From Clostridiales bacterium (GTDB lineage: Bacteria; Bacillota; Clostridia; Lachnospirales; Lachnospiraceae): a stretch of DNA of 33,580 nucleotides. Under the pieces are notes generated by a model that was not told the DNA's origin, searched no databases, and saw only the letters and a list, made by a program, of their open reading frames with translations. The position numbers and the translations under genes were made by a program. Location of the stretch: the NCBI GenBank assembly GCA_012839235.1, contig DUNS01000161.1:1-33580 (forward strand), read 5' to 3'. Shown here in pieces: positions 16,787-25,505 of this stretch (position 1 is its first letter; each line of letters starts with the position of its first letter).

Positions 16787-17831
16787 AACGATTTCCCCTA
16801 ATTCGTTCTGATTTTAGTATTGGTCTATCTACCCTCTTATTCCTTCCTTGATTTCCTCTGCTAGCTTTATGCTTCTGTTTATCTTCATAAACCTCATAGG
16901 CTTTAACTATTTTCTGCACCAATGGATGTCTTACAACATCGGCGCTAGTTAATTGTGAAAAACCTATATCATCTAATTTTGATAATACCTTAAGTGCAAC
17001 ATCTAATCCTGATGTTGTTCCACTTGGAAGATCCTTCTGAGTCTGATCTCCTGTAATAACTACCTTTGATCCGAAGCCAATTCTAGTTAAAAACATCTTC
17101 ATCTGAGCTGGCGTGGTATTCTGTGCCTCATCTAGAATAATAAAAGCATTATCCAAAGTTCTACCTCTCATATATGCTAGAGGTGCAACTTCTATTAAAC
17201 CCTTTTCCGAATTCTTAATATAAGCATCAGGACCCATAATTTGATAAAGAGCATCATATAGGGGCCTTAAATAAGGATCAACCTTGCTTTGTAAATCCCC
17301 TGGTAGAAAACCAAGCTTTTCTCCTGCTTCAATGGCAGGACGGGTTAGAATAATCCTACTCACCTCATCATTTTTAAATGCTGTAATCCCCATAGCCATA
17401 GCAAGATAGGTTTTACCAGTACCGGCAGGACCAACACCAAACACGATCATCTTGTTACGAATTAAATCAACATAACTTTTTTGTCCAAAGGTTTTTGGTT
17501 TTATCGGTTTACCATTAATAGTATGACATATTAAGTCCTTATCAATCTCAACAAGGGATTTATCATTGCCTTCAAAGCATAATGATAAGGCGTAAGTAAC
17601 ATTTTGTTCAGTAATTGTATTACCTCTTTTAGATAATTCAAGTAGTTGAGCAAAAACATTCTTAGCTTTCTCAACATCATCTACTGCACCAACAACCTTA
17701 ATTTCAGAATCTCTGGCAATTACAGTAACATTTAAGTGTCTCTCAATTATCTTCACATAGGAATCAAAGGCTCCAAATACATTTCCCTCATGTTCAATAG
17801 GTAATTCTATAATTGTCTCAATTATACTCAT
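16776..17831 (-). CDS. phoH: PhoH-family ATPase
   Basis: PhoH-family proteins are cytoplasmic nucleoside-triphosphatases linked to RNA metabolism; their exact substrate in Firmicutes is not settled. Walker A is GPAGTGKT (134-141), Walker B is FIILDEAQN (D234, E235), and sensor-like VVITGDQTQKDLP follows. An N-terminal region of about 100 residues with a KH-like pattern precedes the ATPase domain, and a basic tail ends the protein. The frame is open from a GTG at 17855, but the family N terminus and GGAGG 13 bases upstream favour the ATG at 17831. That start overlaps the end of yqfD by 14 bases, suggesting coupling. Confidence 0.93.
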   Translation of the reverse strand: MSIIETIIELPIEHEGNVFGAFDSYVKIIERHLNVTVIARDSEIKVVGAVDDVEKAKNVFAQLLELSKRGNTITEQNVTYALSLCFEGNDKSLVEIDKDLICHTINGKPIKPKTFGQKSYVDLIRNKMIVFGVGPAGTGKTYLAMAMGITAFKNDEVSRIILTRPAIEAGEKLGFLPGDLQSKVDPYLRPLYDALYQIMGPDAYIKNSEKGLIEVAPLAYMRGRTLDNAFIILDEAQNTTPAQMKMFLTRIGFGSKVVITGDQTQKDLPSGTTSGLDVALKVLSKLDDIGFSQLTSADVVRHPLVQKIVKAYEVYEDKQKHKASRGNQGRNKRVDRPILKSERIRGNRYEK

Positions 17832-19047
17832 CGACTTGCTCGATCCTCCACTCACTATCCTGTACTTTTCTATATTCCCAGGCAGGTTCTAAAACAATAA
17901 TTCTGCCTTCTGTCTTACATTTATTATTCCCTATAGTAATTACAATATTATGCTCTAATATATTAACTCCATTATCAGTTAAGAGTTTGAAATAACGATT
18001 AAGCTTGTTATTAGCTATTTCCTTAGCTTCTTCTGGCGAATATGATACCTTTTCTATAGTATACTCCCGAACTGTCGTAGTGCCGTATCTAAACGGCAGA
18101 TAATAAGTGTCGGTTATGTGTAAAACATTTTCATTTACAATTATATCATATGTATCATAGTAATATCTAGGATTATACAAAAATAATTTATTTTCTAAGT
18201 AACTTATGTAAAATCCTTTCTTTTCATTACCTGTATAATTCTTCTTATCATAGTAAATAGAAAAAACATCACTATAATCGTAATAAGATTTACATAGTAT
18301 GGTTGCATCTGCCACAACAAGTTGATTATTTAGAACATCTCCGAAGTCTCCCATAACAGGTACAATACCAGATACAAGAATATCTCCTTTTTTAACAACA
18401 TCTCCTGGCTTTACTAGGGGCCTACCACTTCTTGTAATTATTTCCTCTACTATTAGATCCTTTGTAGCCACCATATGGCTTGGAGTAATGGTTTTAGTTG
18501 CTGGAGCCGGCATACTAGTTTCTGTTATCTTAATTATAAGTCTAGTTCCTTTTATTTCTGCTGAAACCCAACCTATATCCTTATATGTTAGACGAATATT
18601 CTCTTCAATCTCCTGGCAGTCAACTTTACTTTTTCGAATCCCTGTAGATATTTCATTCTCGTCTAAAAATTTGATCATTGCTTCAGGGGTATATTTATAG
18701 CCACCTAATATTTGAATATTCCATATATATAGAGACATTATGTAAACTAATACACCACATAAAAATATACCAGCAAAGAAAAGCTTTCTTTTACGGTACT
18801 TATGAATATAGAAAGGAAGTCCTGCTTTAACCATAATCTTAGGGACCATCCTTGTTTTTTTTGCTATTGGCTTTAACCGTTTATAATCCCTAGCTTTCAT
18901 TAAAAAAACATAGTCTCCATCAATATTCTTAAGATTCCATATAAATATCCTTTTATTATAACATAGATTAATAAACCGTTCAGGGGCATTACCATTAATT
19001 CTAATAGTTAGGTAACCAAATATCCAGTTTACAAGTCTTCTCCACAT
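17818..19047 (-). CDS. yqfD: Sporulation protein YqfD
   Basis: YqfD is a membrane protein made in the mother cell during sporulation in B. subtilis and needed for efficient sporulation; its biochemical role is unknown. The protein has 409 residues with an N-terminal cytosolic part, one membrane helix at about 89-109 and a large C-terminal domain. Family features are the start MWRRLVNWIFGYLTIRING, the basic segment before the helix and WVSAEIKGTRLIIKITE after it. The ATG has GGAGGG 7 bases upstream. It follows yqfC by 12 bases, the standard pair. Confidence 0.92.
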   Translation of the reverse strand: MWRRLVNWIFGYLTIRINGNAPERFINLCYNKRIFIWNLKNIDGDYVFLMKARDYKRLKPIAKKTRMVPKIMVKAGLPFYIHKYRKRKLFFAGIFLCGVLVYIMSLYIWNIQILGGYKYTPEAMIKFLDENEISTGIRKSKVDCQEIEENIRLTYKDIGWVSAEIKGTRLIIKITETSMPAPATKTITPSHMVATKDLIVEEIITRSGRPLVKPGDVVKKGDILVSGIVPVMGDFGDVLNNQLVVADATILCKSYYDYSDVFSIYYDKKNYTGNEKKGFYISYLENKLFLYNPRYYYDTYDIIVNENVLHITDTYYLPFRYGTTTVREYTIEKVSYSPEEAKEIANNKLNRYFKLLTDNGVNILEHNIVITIGNNKCKTEGRIIVLEPAWEYRKVQDSEWRIEQVDEYN

Positions 19048-19059
19048 TCAGATACCCTC

Positions 19060-19425
19060 CTATTGATAATAGATTCCACTTATAATACCAGTGATTTTCA
19101 TTTCATCATCATTATAGTAAAGTATATTTAGCTGCTTTCCTTCAATAGAAATCTTACATACCTTTGTTAAAACCCTAATAATATCTCCATTATATTCAAT
19201 AATCCCTTTATAATTTTCAATACTAATTTCATTAATACCTGTAGCGGTTACTATTGGGGCTCCAGCTATAACATCCTGTGGTAAGTTAAGACTGTTAGAT
19301 AATTGTTGAAGATATTGTACCCTTTTTTTTCGTTTCTCCCTGGTATCATAATCAAACCCTTTGTATAAGGTATTCTTAGAGTCTTTTTTAAATTTTTTAT
19401 GGGTGGATTTAATTTTATTTTTCAT
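19060..19425 (-). CDS. yqfC: YabP/YqfC-family sporulation protein
   Basis: This 121-residue protein has a very basic N terminus (about 1-36) and a C-terminal YabP/YqfC domain with SLNLPQDVIAGAPIVTATG, ENYKGIIEY and ISIEGKQLNI, ending in a G-I-I-x-G-I-x-Y type motif. YqfC is a sporulation protein of the mother cell whose mechanism is unknown. It heads the yqfC-yqfD-phoH-PgpH-like-ybeY gene string. A possible sigma-E-type promoter lies upstream at 19482-19510, and beyond it the second structured element. Confidence 0.88.
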   Translation of the reverse strand: MKNKIKSTHKKFKKDSKNTLYKGFDYDTREKRKKRVQYLQQLSNSLNLPQDVIAGAPIVTATGINEISIENYKGIIEYNGDIIRVLTKVCKISIEGKQLNILYYNDDEMKITGIISGIYYQ

Positions 19426-19481
19426 ATTAATAACCTTACTTTCTTTATATAAATATAAATTTCCAAAGAAGTATTGTTACT

Positions 19482-19510
19482 AATATATGAAAATTTCGAT
19501 CCATATAGAC
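19482..19510 (-). promoter_or_regulatory. Candidate sigma-E-type promoter before yqfC
   Basis: On the minus strand GTCTATATG (19502-19510) and CATATATT (19482-19489) are separated by 12 bases. The second box matches seven of eight positions of the B. subtilis sigma-E -10 consensus CATACANT; the first is a looser match. Sigma-E control of yqfC-yqfD is known in B. subtilis, so context supports it, but in AT-rich DNA this may be chance. Confidence 0.35.
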
Positions 19511-19516
19511 TATTTC

Positions 19517-19706
19517 GTTTGTTTACATCAAAATGTAAAATCAAGTGACATTAAACATATCTCAATGAGCAAATGTTTTTTAATCGTCGGTACTTAGAAC
19601 ACGTATTATGTGTTCTTATGTACCGTTACGATTAAAATCAAGCGAGAGCGTGTTGCTCATAAAATATGTTTCATGACACTTGTATATAGCTAGATTTGTA
19701 AACAAC
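19517..19706 (+). repeat. Structured rod-like element, copy 2
   Basis: This element lies in the 337-bp gap between rpsU and yqfC. It folds like the element at 3200-3398. Paired arms are 19518-19527/19697-19705, CAAGTG/CACTTG (19542-19547/19677-19682), AAACATAT/ATATGTTT (19553-19560/19664-19671), ATGAGCAA/TTGCTCAT (19565-19572/19653-19660), 19578-19587/19628-19637, CGGTAC/GTACCG (19588-19593/19620-19625) and AGAACAC/GTGTTCT (19596-19602/19610-19616), closed by GTATTAT. AAGCGAGAGCG recurs at 19640-19650. A small extra hairpin, TTTACAT/ATGTAAA (19522-19539), competes with the outer arm. The stem sequences differ from copy 1 but still pair. Confidence 0.75.
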
Positions 19707-19711
19707 GTAAT

Positions 19712-19741
19712 AAGACTCCCAGTGTTTCCACTGGAAGTCTT
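19712..19741 (-). terminator. Terminator-like hairpin after rpsU
   Basis: Bases 19712-19724 pair with 19729-19741 (13 positions, one G-U) around the loop GAAA on the minus strand. It begins about 20 bases after the rpsU stop. The following bases are only moderately T-rich (CTTATTA), so termination may be partial. Confidence 0.6.
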
Positions 19742-19762
19742 TAAATTTGCACAAATATCTTA

Positions 19763-19936
19763 TTAGAACTTACGTTTTCTAGCAGCCTCAGACTTTTTCT
19801 TACGCTTTACGCTTGGCTTTTCATAATGCTCCCTCTTACGGATCTCTTGCTGGATACCGGCTTTCGCACAGCTTCTTTTGAATCTGCGGAGAGCACTATC
19901 TAATGTTTCATTATCTTTTACAACAACATTTGACAT
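19763..19936 (-). CDS. rpsU: 30S ribosomal protein S21
   Basis: S21 is a small basic protein of the 30S subunit that helps 16S rRNA pair with mRNA. The frame encodes 57 residues starting [20 protein letters not shown] and ending in a Lys/Arg-rich tail ([14 protein letters not shown]), the typical S21 sequence and length. GGAGGGAGG lies upstream, with 14 bases between the nearer GGAGG and the ATG, a long spacing. It has its own promoter and a terminator hairpin, so it is probably transcribed alone. In Bacillus, rpsU is followed by yqeY and then yqfA-yqfD; here yqeY is absent and the structured element lies between rpsU and yqfC. Confidence 0.95.
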   Translation of the reverse strand: MSNVVVKDNETLDSALRRFKRSCAKAGIQQEIRKREHYEKPSVKRKKKSEAARKRKF

Positions 19937-19958
19937 AGTCTCACACCTAACCTCCCTC

Positions 19959-19985
19959 CAGTTGTAAATTGTGCCTAAACAACTG
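19959..19985 (-). promoter_or_regulatory. Leader hairpin next to the rpsU ribosome binding site
   Basis: CAGTTGT and ACAACTG (19959-19965 and 19979-19985) form a perfect 7-bp stem ending directly against GGAGGGAGG. Outside it, CACAC and GTGTG on either side of the binding site could also pair. This would allow control of rpsU translation, possibly by S21 itself, but that is inference. Confidence 0.4.
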
Positions 19986-20015
19986 TGTGGGTCTTATTTG
20001 AATAGCACTAGATAA

Positions 20016-20043
20016 ATTATATCACATTTTATTTTTTCGTCAA
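20016..20043 (-). promoter_or_regulatory. Sigma-A promoter of rpsU
   Basis: On the minus strand TTGACG (20038-20043) and TATAAT (20016-20021) are 16 bases apart, and TGA before the -10 box makes an extended -10. It begins just after the alaS stop. The leader would be about 73 nt. Confidence 0.78.
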
Positions 20044-20050
20044 TAGTTTT

Positions 20051-22693
20051 CTAAGCTAGTTGTCCAGTTAATTCCTCTTTGGCTTTAGCAATAACTTTAG
20101 AGATGCCTTCGGCAGATTTACCACCTGCTTGAGCCATATTAGGACGGCCTCCGCCACCACCGCCAACTAGTACTGCCAGATTTTTAATTAGATTACCAGC
20201 ATGGGCACCTTTCTTAATAGCTTCATCAGTAGCCATGGCTAATAAGCTAACTTTATCAGGAGCCAACTCAGAAGCAAGGACTATTACACCCTCTCCTAGT
20301 TTTTCCTTCAACCCATCTCCTAGGTTACGAAGACCATTCATATCTAAACCTGGTACAGAAGCAGCAAGAAGCTTAACCCCTTTTACCTCAACAACTTGGT
20401 CCATAACATCCCCAAGAGAGCTCTTAGCTAGCTTGCTCTTTAAGCTTTCATTTTCAGCCTTTAGAGCTTTGATCTCTTCAATATAGGATTCTATTTTAGT
20501 TACTAGATTAGAAGGCTCAGCCTTAGCTGCCTTCGCAGCATTATGAAGCTCATCTTCTATCTCTTTATAATATTCAAATACTCCATTACCTGTTAATGCT
20601 TCAATTCTTCTTACACCAGCTGCAATACCAGCCTCAGATACAATTTTAAATGCTGTTATAGCTCCTGTATTAGATACATGGGTTCCACCACAAAGTTCTT
20701 TACTGTAATCACCCATAGATACGACTCTTACTTCTGCATCATACTTCTCTCCAAAGAGAGCCATAGCCCCATCCTTCTTTGCATCTTCAATGTTCATAGT
20801 CTTAGTATCAACAACTAGATTATTGGCAATCTGTTCATTAACTAAAGCTTCTATCTTGCTTATTTCTTCCCCAGTTAATGCAGAGAAATGGGTAAAGTCA
20901 AATCGTAGTCTATCTTGACTTACAAATGAACCAGCCTGTTCTACATGATTGCCCAGAACTATTCTAAGAGCCTTCTGCAATAAATGGGTTGCACTGTGAT
21001 TTTTAGCTGTACTAGCTCTTTGCTTTTCATTAACCAGTAATTGAACCTTATCATCAAGAGTAAAGATACCTTTAATTACCCTACCTACATGGCCAATTTT
21101 TCCACCCTGAAGCTTTATTGTATCCTCAACCTGAAACTCAGAATCCTCTGATTTTATAATACCTGTATCAGCACACTGGCCACCACTGGTAGCATAAAAA
21201 GGTGTCTCATTAACCAAGATAGTTCCTTTTTGACCAGCCACAAGCTTACTAACTAGTTCGGTTTCAGTTGTTAACACCTTAATCTCAGAACTGTAGGTCA
21301 TATGATTATATCCTACAAAGTCAGATGTGATTTTTGGATCAATCTCGTTATATACTGTTTCGTCTGCCCCCATGTAATTACTAGTAGCTCTTGCACTTCT
21401 AGCAGTTTCTCTTTGGACATCCATAGCCTTTTTAAAGGCATCCTCATCAACTGTATAGCCCTTTTCCTCAAGGATTTCTTTGGTCAAATCAATAGGGAAG
21501 CCATAGGTATCATAAAGCTTAAATGCATTATCACCTGATAGAACCTTCTCATTATTAGTCTCCATATCCTTTTGCATATCTGCCAATATGCTAAGTCCCT
21601 GGTCTATAGTTTTATTAAATTTTTCTTCCTCAATTGTAAGAAGCTTTAAAATGTAATCCTTCTTATCGAAAAGCTCAGGATATCCATCCTTACATTCCTC
21701 TATTACTGTATTAGATAACTCAGCCAAGAAGCTTCTATTAACACCAAGTAATCTTCCATGTCTAGCAGCTCTACGAAGGAGACGTCTAAATACATAGCCC
21801 CTACCTTCATTAGATGGGATTATTCCATCAGAAGCCATAAAGGTAACGGAACGAATATGATCTGTAATAAGTCTTATGGATACATCAGTTTTAGGATCGG
21901 TCATATAAGTAACCTTTGCAATATCACATACCTTATCGCGAATTGCTTTCATAGTATCAATATCAAATATGGAGCTAACATCTTGAATTATAGTAGCAAG
22001 ACGTTCTAATCCCATACCAGTATCAATATTCTTATGCTCTAGTTCTGTATAATTACCATTACCATCACTATTAAACTGAGTAAATACATTATTCCATACT
22101 TCAATAAAGCGGTCACACTCACAGCCTACCTGGCAGTTAGGGTCTCCGCAGCCATACTTTTCTCCTCTATCGTAATAAATTTCAGAACAAGGACCACAAG
22201 GACCAGCTCCATGCTCCCAGAAATTATCCTCTTTACCCATAGGATATATTCGTTCAGCAGGAATACCGATTTTCTTGTTCCATATGTCAAATGTCTCCTG
22301 ATCCTCTTCATAAACAGATGGATAAAGACGATTTTTATCCAGTCCAACAACCTCAGTCATAAACTCCCAAGACCAAGCAATTGCTTCTTCCTTAAAGTAA
22401 TCTCCAAATGAAAAATTACCAAGCATCTCGAAAAAGGTACCATGCCTTGCGGTTTTACCTACATTCTCAATATCACCAGTACGAATACATTTTTGACATG
22501 TAGCAACACGGTTTCTTGGTGGTATCTCCTGTCCAGTAAAATAGGGCTTTAAGGGAGCCATTCCTGAATTAATTAATAGTAAGCTATTATCATTATGAGG
22601 TACTAAGGAGAAACTCTTTAATACCAGATGACCTTTTTCTTCAAAAAAGTCTAAAAACATTTTTCTAAGTTCATTAACACCGTAAACCTGCAC
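20051..22693 (-). CDS. alaS: Alanyl-tRNA synthetase
   Basis: AlaRS charges tRNA-Ala and clears mischarged Ser or Gly. The class II catalytic core at the N terminus shows NSGMAPLKPYF, CQKCIRTGDIENVG and FFEMLGNFSFGDYF. The editing domain has its zinc ligands at H566 and H570 (HSATH) and C668 and H672 (CGGTH). The C-terminal C-Ala domain ends with VGGGGGGRPNMAQAGGK. The 880 residues are full length. The start is GTG at 22693, with GGAGG 9 bases upstream. It lies 29 bases after hisIE with no terminator or promoter visible between them, so the his transcript may extend into it. There is no T-box leader, although alaS genes of Firmicutes often have one. Confidence 0.98.
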   Translation of the reverse strand: MQVYGVNELRKMFLDFFEEKGHLVLKSFSLVPHNDNSLLLINSGMAPLKPYFTGQEIPPRNRVATCQKCIRTGDIENVGKTARHGTFFEMLGNFSFGDYFKEEAIAWSWEFMTEVVGLDKNRLYPSVYEEDQETFDIWNKKIGIPAERIYPMGKEDNFWEHGAGPCGPCSEIYYDRGEKYGCGDPNCQVGCECDRFIEVWNNVFTQFNSDGNGNYTELEHKNIDTGMGLERLATIIQDVSSIFDIDTMKAIRDKVCDIAKVTYMTDPKTDVSIRLITDHIRSVTFMASDGIIPSNEGRGYVFRRLLRRAARHGRLLGVNRSFLAELSNTVIEECKDGYPELFDKKDYILKLLTIEEEKFNKTIDQGLSILADMQKDMETNNEKVLSGDNAFKLYDTYGFPIDLTKEILEEKGYTVDEDAFKKAMDVQRETARSARATSNYMGADETVYNEIDPKITSDFVGYNHMTYSSEIKVLTTETELVSKLVAGQKGTILVNETPFYATSGGQCADTGIIKSEDSEFQVEDTIKLQGGKIGHVGRVIKGIFTLDDKVQLLVNEKQRASTAKNHSATHLLQKALRIVLGNHVEQAGSFVSQDRLRFDFTHFSALTGEEISKIEALVNEQIANNLVVDTKTMNIEDAKKDGAMALFGEKYDAEVRVVSMGDYSKELCGGTHVSNTGAITAFKIVSEAGIAAGVRRIEALTGNGVFEYYKEIEDELHNAAKAAKAEPSNLVTKIESYIEEIKALKAENESLKSKLAKSSLGDVMDQVVEVKGVKLLAASVPGLDMNGLRNLGDGLKEKLGEGVIVLASELAPDKVSLLAMATDEAIKKGAHAGNLIKNLAVLVGGGGGGRPNMAQAGGKSAEGISKVIAKAKEELTGQLA

Positions 22694-22722
22694 TTTAACT
22701 TGCCTCCAGTATGTTCATTTAA

Positions 22723-23997
22723 TTATTTTCTGTGGGCTAATTCGGTTGTAATATCCTTCCAATCCAGACCACATTCAGCCATTAATACCATCAAATGATA
22801 CAGATAGTCGGCGATTTCATACCGTAATTCCTCGGTTCCAGGGTTCTTTGCAGCAATTGTAATCTCAGTTGCCTCTTCCCCGCATTTTTTAAGGATTTTA
22901 TCAATACCCTTATCAAATAGATAATTAGTATAGGAACCTTCCTTAGGATTTTTTTTACGATCCATAATCACATCATATACATCATTAAAGATGCGGGAAG
23001 GATTATAATCTTCATATTCCTTTTTAACTAGTTCAGTATAAAAACAGCTATGATTACCAGTATGGCATGCTGCTCCAACCTGCATTACCTTAGCTAATAT
23101 AGTATCCTTATCACAATCGATGGCTAATTCTTTGACGTATTGATAATGACCTGAGGTTTCACCTTTAACCCATAGGCTTTGGCGACTCCTGGAATAATAG
23201 GTCATTTTTCCGTCAGTAATAGTCTTATTATATGCTTCTTCATTCATATACGCAAGCATTAAAACATCCCCTGATTTATAATCTTGCACAATTACAGGGA
23301 CTAAACCATTACTATCAGCTTTAAATTCCGAGAAAGGAATCTTACTCTCAAGAAGATTAACAATAATGCCATTCTCCTTTAAAGCATGCTTGGCTTTTCT
23401 AATATCCTTATTTTCAAAAAAGTTTGTTGAGATTCCCAAAACATTATCTATCTTTAATAATTCTATAATATCATTATTAATAAGGCTGTCCTTAATAATA
23501 ATTGGAAGAGGTGAAGCTTCAATAATATCATTAGTTTGTTTATCAAGCTGTTCTGTTTTTAATAGGACAGTTCCTACTCCTACACTATCTAGAAAAGATA
23601 AGCATTCATCATTATCTCTTCCCTTTTTTACACATTGTTCGATTGTAAGCTCAACAATAACTTTATCGGAACCAAATCTATCTACAGCTTCCTTTAAAAC
23701 TTCCTTATTATATAAGGTTTTATACCTTACAATTACTGCTGAAGCACCAGTGTAAAATGCTTTTTTCACATCCTCAAAATTTTCTATATATGTTCCTATA
23801 TAAAAAGGAATATCTATAACCTTGGTTATTTCCTTAGCAAGAGATAGAAATTCCTCTCTCGTCTTCTCGTCCTTAGCAAAATTATATAATATAATCTTGT
23901 CAGCTCCACCAAGGGAATAATCTTTACTAAGCCTTATTACATTTCCTGATACTTCCCCTTCTCCGTTGATATAGGGAATAATATATTTCTCCGTCAA
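22723..23997 (-). CDS. hisIE: HisIE with N-terminal HisF-derived domain
   Basis: The C-terminal half is a normal bifunctional HisIE, catalysing steps 2 and 3 of histidine synthesis. The cyclohydrolase HisI spans about 223-326, with metal residues D294, D296, D298, C311, H312 and C318 (IDCDKDT and [12 protein letters not shown]). The pyrophosphohydrolase HisE spans about 336-416, with KKCGEEATE. The N-terminal 218 residues align along their length with HisF, including the last helix ([19 protein letters not shown]). The catalytic aspartates are gone: D11 is N11 and D130 is T118. The phosphate-binding GGG and GG loops are also replaced. The frame is open from a TTG at 24024, but GGAGGTG precedes the TTG at 23997, where HisF proteins begin. 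It gives 424 residues. Confidence 0.92.
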   Translation of the reverse strand: MTEKYIIPYINGEGEVSGNVIRLSKDYSLGGADKIILYNFAKDEKTREEFLSLAKEITKVIDIPFYIGTYIENFEDVKKAFYTGASAVIVRYKTLYNKEVLKEAVDRFGSDKVIVELTIEQCVKKGRDNDECLSFLDSVGVGTVLLKTEQLDKQTNDIIEASPLPIIIKDSLINNDIIELLKIDNVLGISTNFFENKDIRKAKHALKENGIIVNLLESKIPFSEFKADSNGLVPVIVQDYKSGDVLMLAYMNEEAYNKTITDGKMTYYSRSRQSLWVKGETSGHYQYVKELAIDCDKDTILAKVMQVGAACHTGNHSCFYTELVKKEYEDYNPSRIFNDVYDVIMDRKKNPKEGSYTNYLFDKGIDKILKKCGEEATEITIAAKNPGTEELRYEIADYLYHLMVLMAECGLDWKDITTELAHRK

Positions 23998-24030
23998 AAG
24001 ATATAACACCTCCACCGATGACAATTCTAT

Positions 24031-24750
24031 TTATGACTCAAACATTTCTACTGCTTTTTTAAGATCTATCTTGTTTTCATATAATGCTTTACCTATAATT
24101 GCCCCATGAACACCTATTTCTTCTAAAATTTCAAGATCCTTTAATGATGAAACTCCTCCAGAGGCAATGATATTAAGACCGGTCTCATCTACCATTTCTT
24201 TAGTATGGGTAAAATTAGGACCCTGAAGCATTCCATCCTTGGATATGTCTGTATATACAATAGTGTCTATCCCAAACTGCTTCATAGAAGTGGCAAGTTC
24301 TATAGCTGTATGATTGCTTAGCTTCTCCCAAGCTTCAATTGCTACTATCCCATCAACAGCATCAATTCCAATTACAATTCTTTCTGGACCAAATATAGCT
24401 ACTGCTTCCTTTATAAAACCTGGATCACTAACGGCTTTAGTTCCAATAATCACACGATCAACACCTAAGGCTAATTTATTTTCAATCTCCTTAATTGTTC
24501 GGATTCCGCCACCTACCTGAACCTTAACATCGATTTTGGATACAATCTTCCTAATAGCTTCATCATTTACTGAATAACCCATTAACGCTCCGTCTAAGTC
24601 AACAATATGTAAATCAGTCACACCATAGGAAACCCATTCCTTGGCAACAGTAAGGGGTGAGTTAGAATATACATTAACTTCAGAGAATCTGCCCTGCCTA
24701 AGTCTTACACATTGTCCATTTTTAATGTCTATTGCGGGAAATAGTTTCAT
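24031..24750 (-). CDS. hisA: ProFAR isomerase (HisA)
   Basis: HisA catalyses the Amadori rearrangement of ProFAR to PRFAR, step 4 of histidine synthesis. The 239-residue TIM barrel starts with FPAIDIKNGQCVRLRQG, carrying the first catalytic Asp (D8), and has VQVGGGIR as the first phosphate loop, IGIDAVDG with the second Asp, and IASGGVSS as the second phosphate loop. Both HisA motifs are intact, in contrast to the HisF-like domain of the next gene. The ATG at 24750 has AAAGG 9 bases upstream. It lies 89 bases after hisB, a gap where hisH often sits in other operons. Confidence 0.96.
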   Translation of the reverse strand: MKLFPAIDIKNGQCVRLRQGRFSEVNVYSNSPLTVAKEWVSYGVTDLHIVDLDGALMGYSVNDEAIRKIVSKIDVKVQVGGGIRTIKEIENKLALGVDRVIIGTKAVSDPGFIKEAVAIFGPERIVIGIDAVDGIVAIEAWEKLSNHTAIELATSMKQFGIDTIVYTDISKDGMLQGPNFTHTKEMVDETGLNIIASGGVSSLKDLEILEEIGVHGAIIGKALYENKIDLKKAVEMFES

Positions 24751-24776
24751 AATACCAAGCCTTTCTTTTGCGTAAA

Positions 24777-24785
24777 ATTATATCA
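24777..24785 (-). promoter_or_regulatory. Possible internal promoter before hisA
   Basis: TGATATAAT on the minus strand is a perfect extended -10, in the 89-bp gap between hisB and hisA. No good -35 box lies at 16-18 bases. It could keep hisA, hisIE and alaS expressed when the main his promoter is low. Confidence 0.3.
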
Positions 24786-24839
24786 CATGCAAATAAATAT
24801 AACATTTTTGTTTGTCACAAGATAAGATCGTCTCATAGC

Positions 24840-25433
24840 TTAATTAATAGTTCCTTTAGTAGATAGGACACCCTTAATTCTATCATCAATCCTACTGCCG
24901 CTATGAAGTGCTTTTGCAAATGCTTTAAAAGTTGCTTCAATTATATGATGATTATTCTCACCACTAATTTTTTTAATATGAAGATTCATTCCTCCATTAT
25001 ATGTTACTGCCCAGAGGAATTCCTTAACAAGTTCAGTGTCAAAATCACCAACCTTATCTACAGTAAACTCTTCATCAAATACAAGATAAGGACGGCCTGA
25101 TAAATCAACAGCGCACAGTACTAGAGTTTCATCCATAGGAAGTAAAAAAGAACCATATCTTATTATACCTTCTTTATTTCCTAAACTAGCTTTAATTGCT
25201 TGACCAATAGCAATACCCGTGTCCTCAACTGTATGATGGGAATCCACATGTAGATCACCCTTAACAGTTAATTTCATGTCAAAAAATCCATGTCGACAAA
25301 AATTCTCCAACATATGGTCAAAAAAACCTATGCCAGTATCAATTTGGCTAGTTCCACTACCATCAAGATTAAATTCTAATTCAATCTCTGTCTCTTTAGT
25401 TTTTCTATGGATAATAGTACTTCTGCTATTCAT
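24840..25433 (-). CDS. hisB: Imidazoleglycerol-phosphate dehydratase
   Basis: HisB dehydrates imidazole glycerol phosphate to imidazole acetol phosphate. It is the single-domain form of 197 residues, without the phosphatase domain found in E. coli HisB. The two metal-binding repeats are DSHHTVEDTGIAIGQA and NNHHIIEATFKAFAKAL. DTGIGFFDHML near the N terminus and RIDDRIKGVLSTKG at the end fit the family. The ATG at 25433 is chosen over one at 25439, because GGGAGG touches the latter and lies 6 bases before the former. It follows hisD after a gap containing an inverted repeat. Confidence 0.96.
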   Translation of the reverse strand: MNSRSTIIHRKTKETEIELEFNLDGSGTSQIDTGIGFFDHMLENFCRHGFFDMKLTVKGDLHVDSHHTVEDTGIAIGQAIKASLGNKEGIIRYGSFLLPMDETLVLCAVDLSGRPYLVFDEEFTVDKVGDFDTELVKEFLWAVTYNGGMNLHIKKISGENNHHIIEATFKAFAKALHSGSRIDDRIKGVLSTKGTIN

Positions 25434-25467
25434 AGACATCCTCCCTTATCATTATAACATAAATTTT

Positions 25468-25501
25468 CAGATTAGGAACTCAAACCACACGGACTAATCT
25501 G
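25468..25501 (-). repeat. Inverted repeat between hisD and hisB
   Basis: CAGATTAG (25468-25475) and CTAATCTG (25494-25501) form a perfect 8-bp stem with an 18-nt loop, starting 4 bases after the hisD stop. There is no U-run after it. The arm and flank GGACTAATCTG match those of the inverted repeat at 11291-11367. Confidence 0.4.
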
Positions 25502-25505
25502 TTTA

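Noticed and set aside
23366-23755. 129-codon plus-strand open frame
   Set aside because: It lies wholly opposite the HisF-derived part of hisIE, which has clear homology and a good start; the plus frame shows no recognisable motif.
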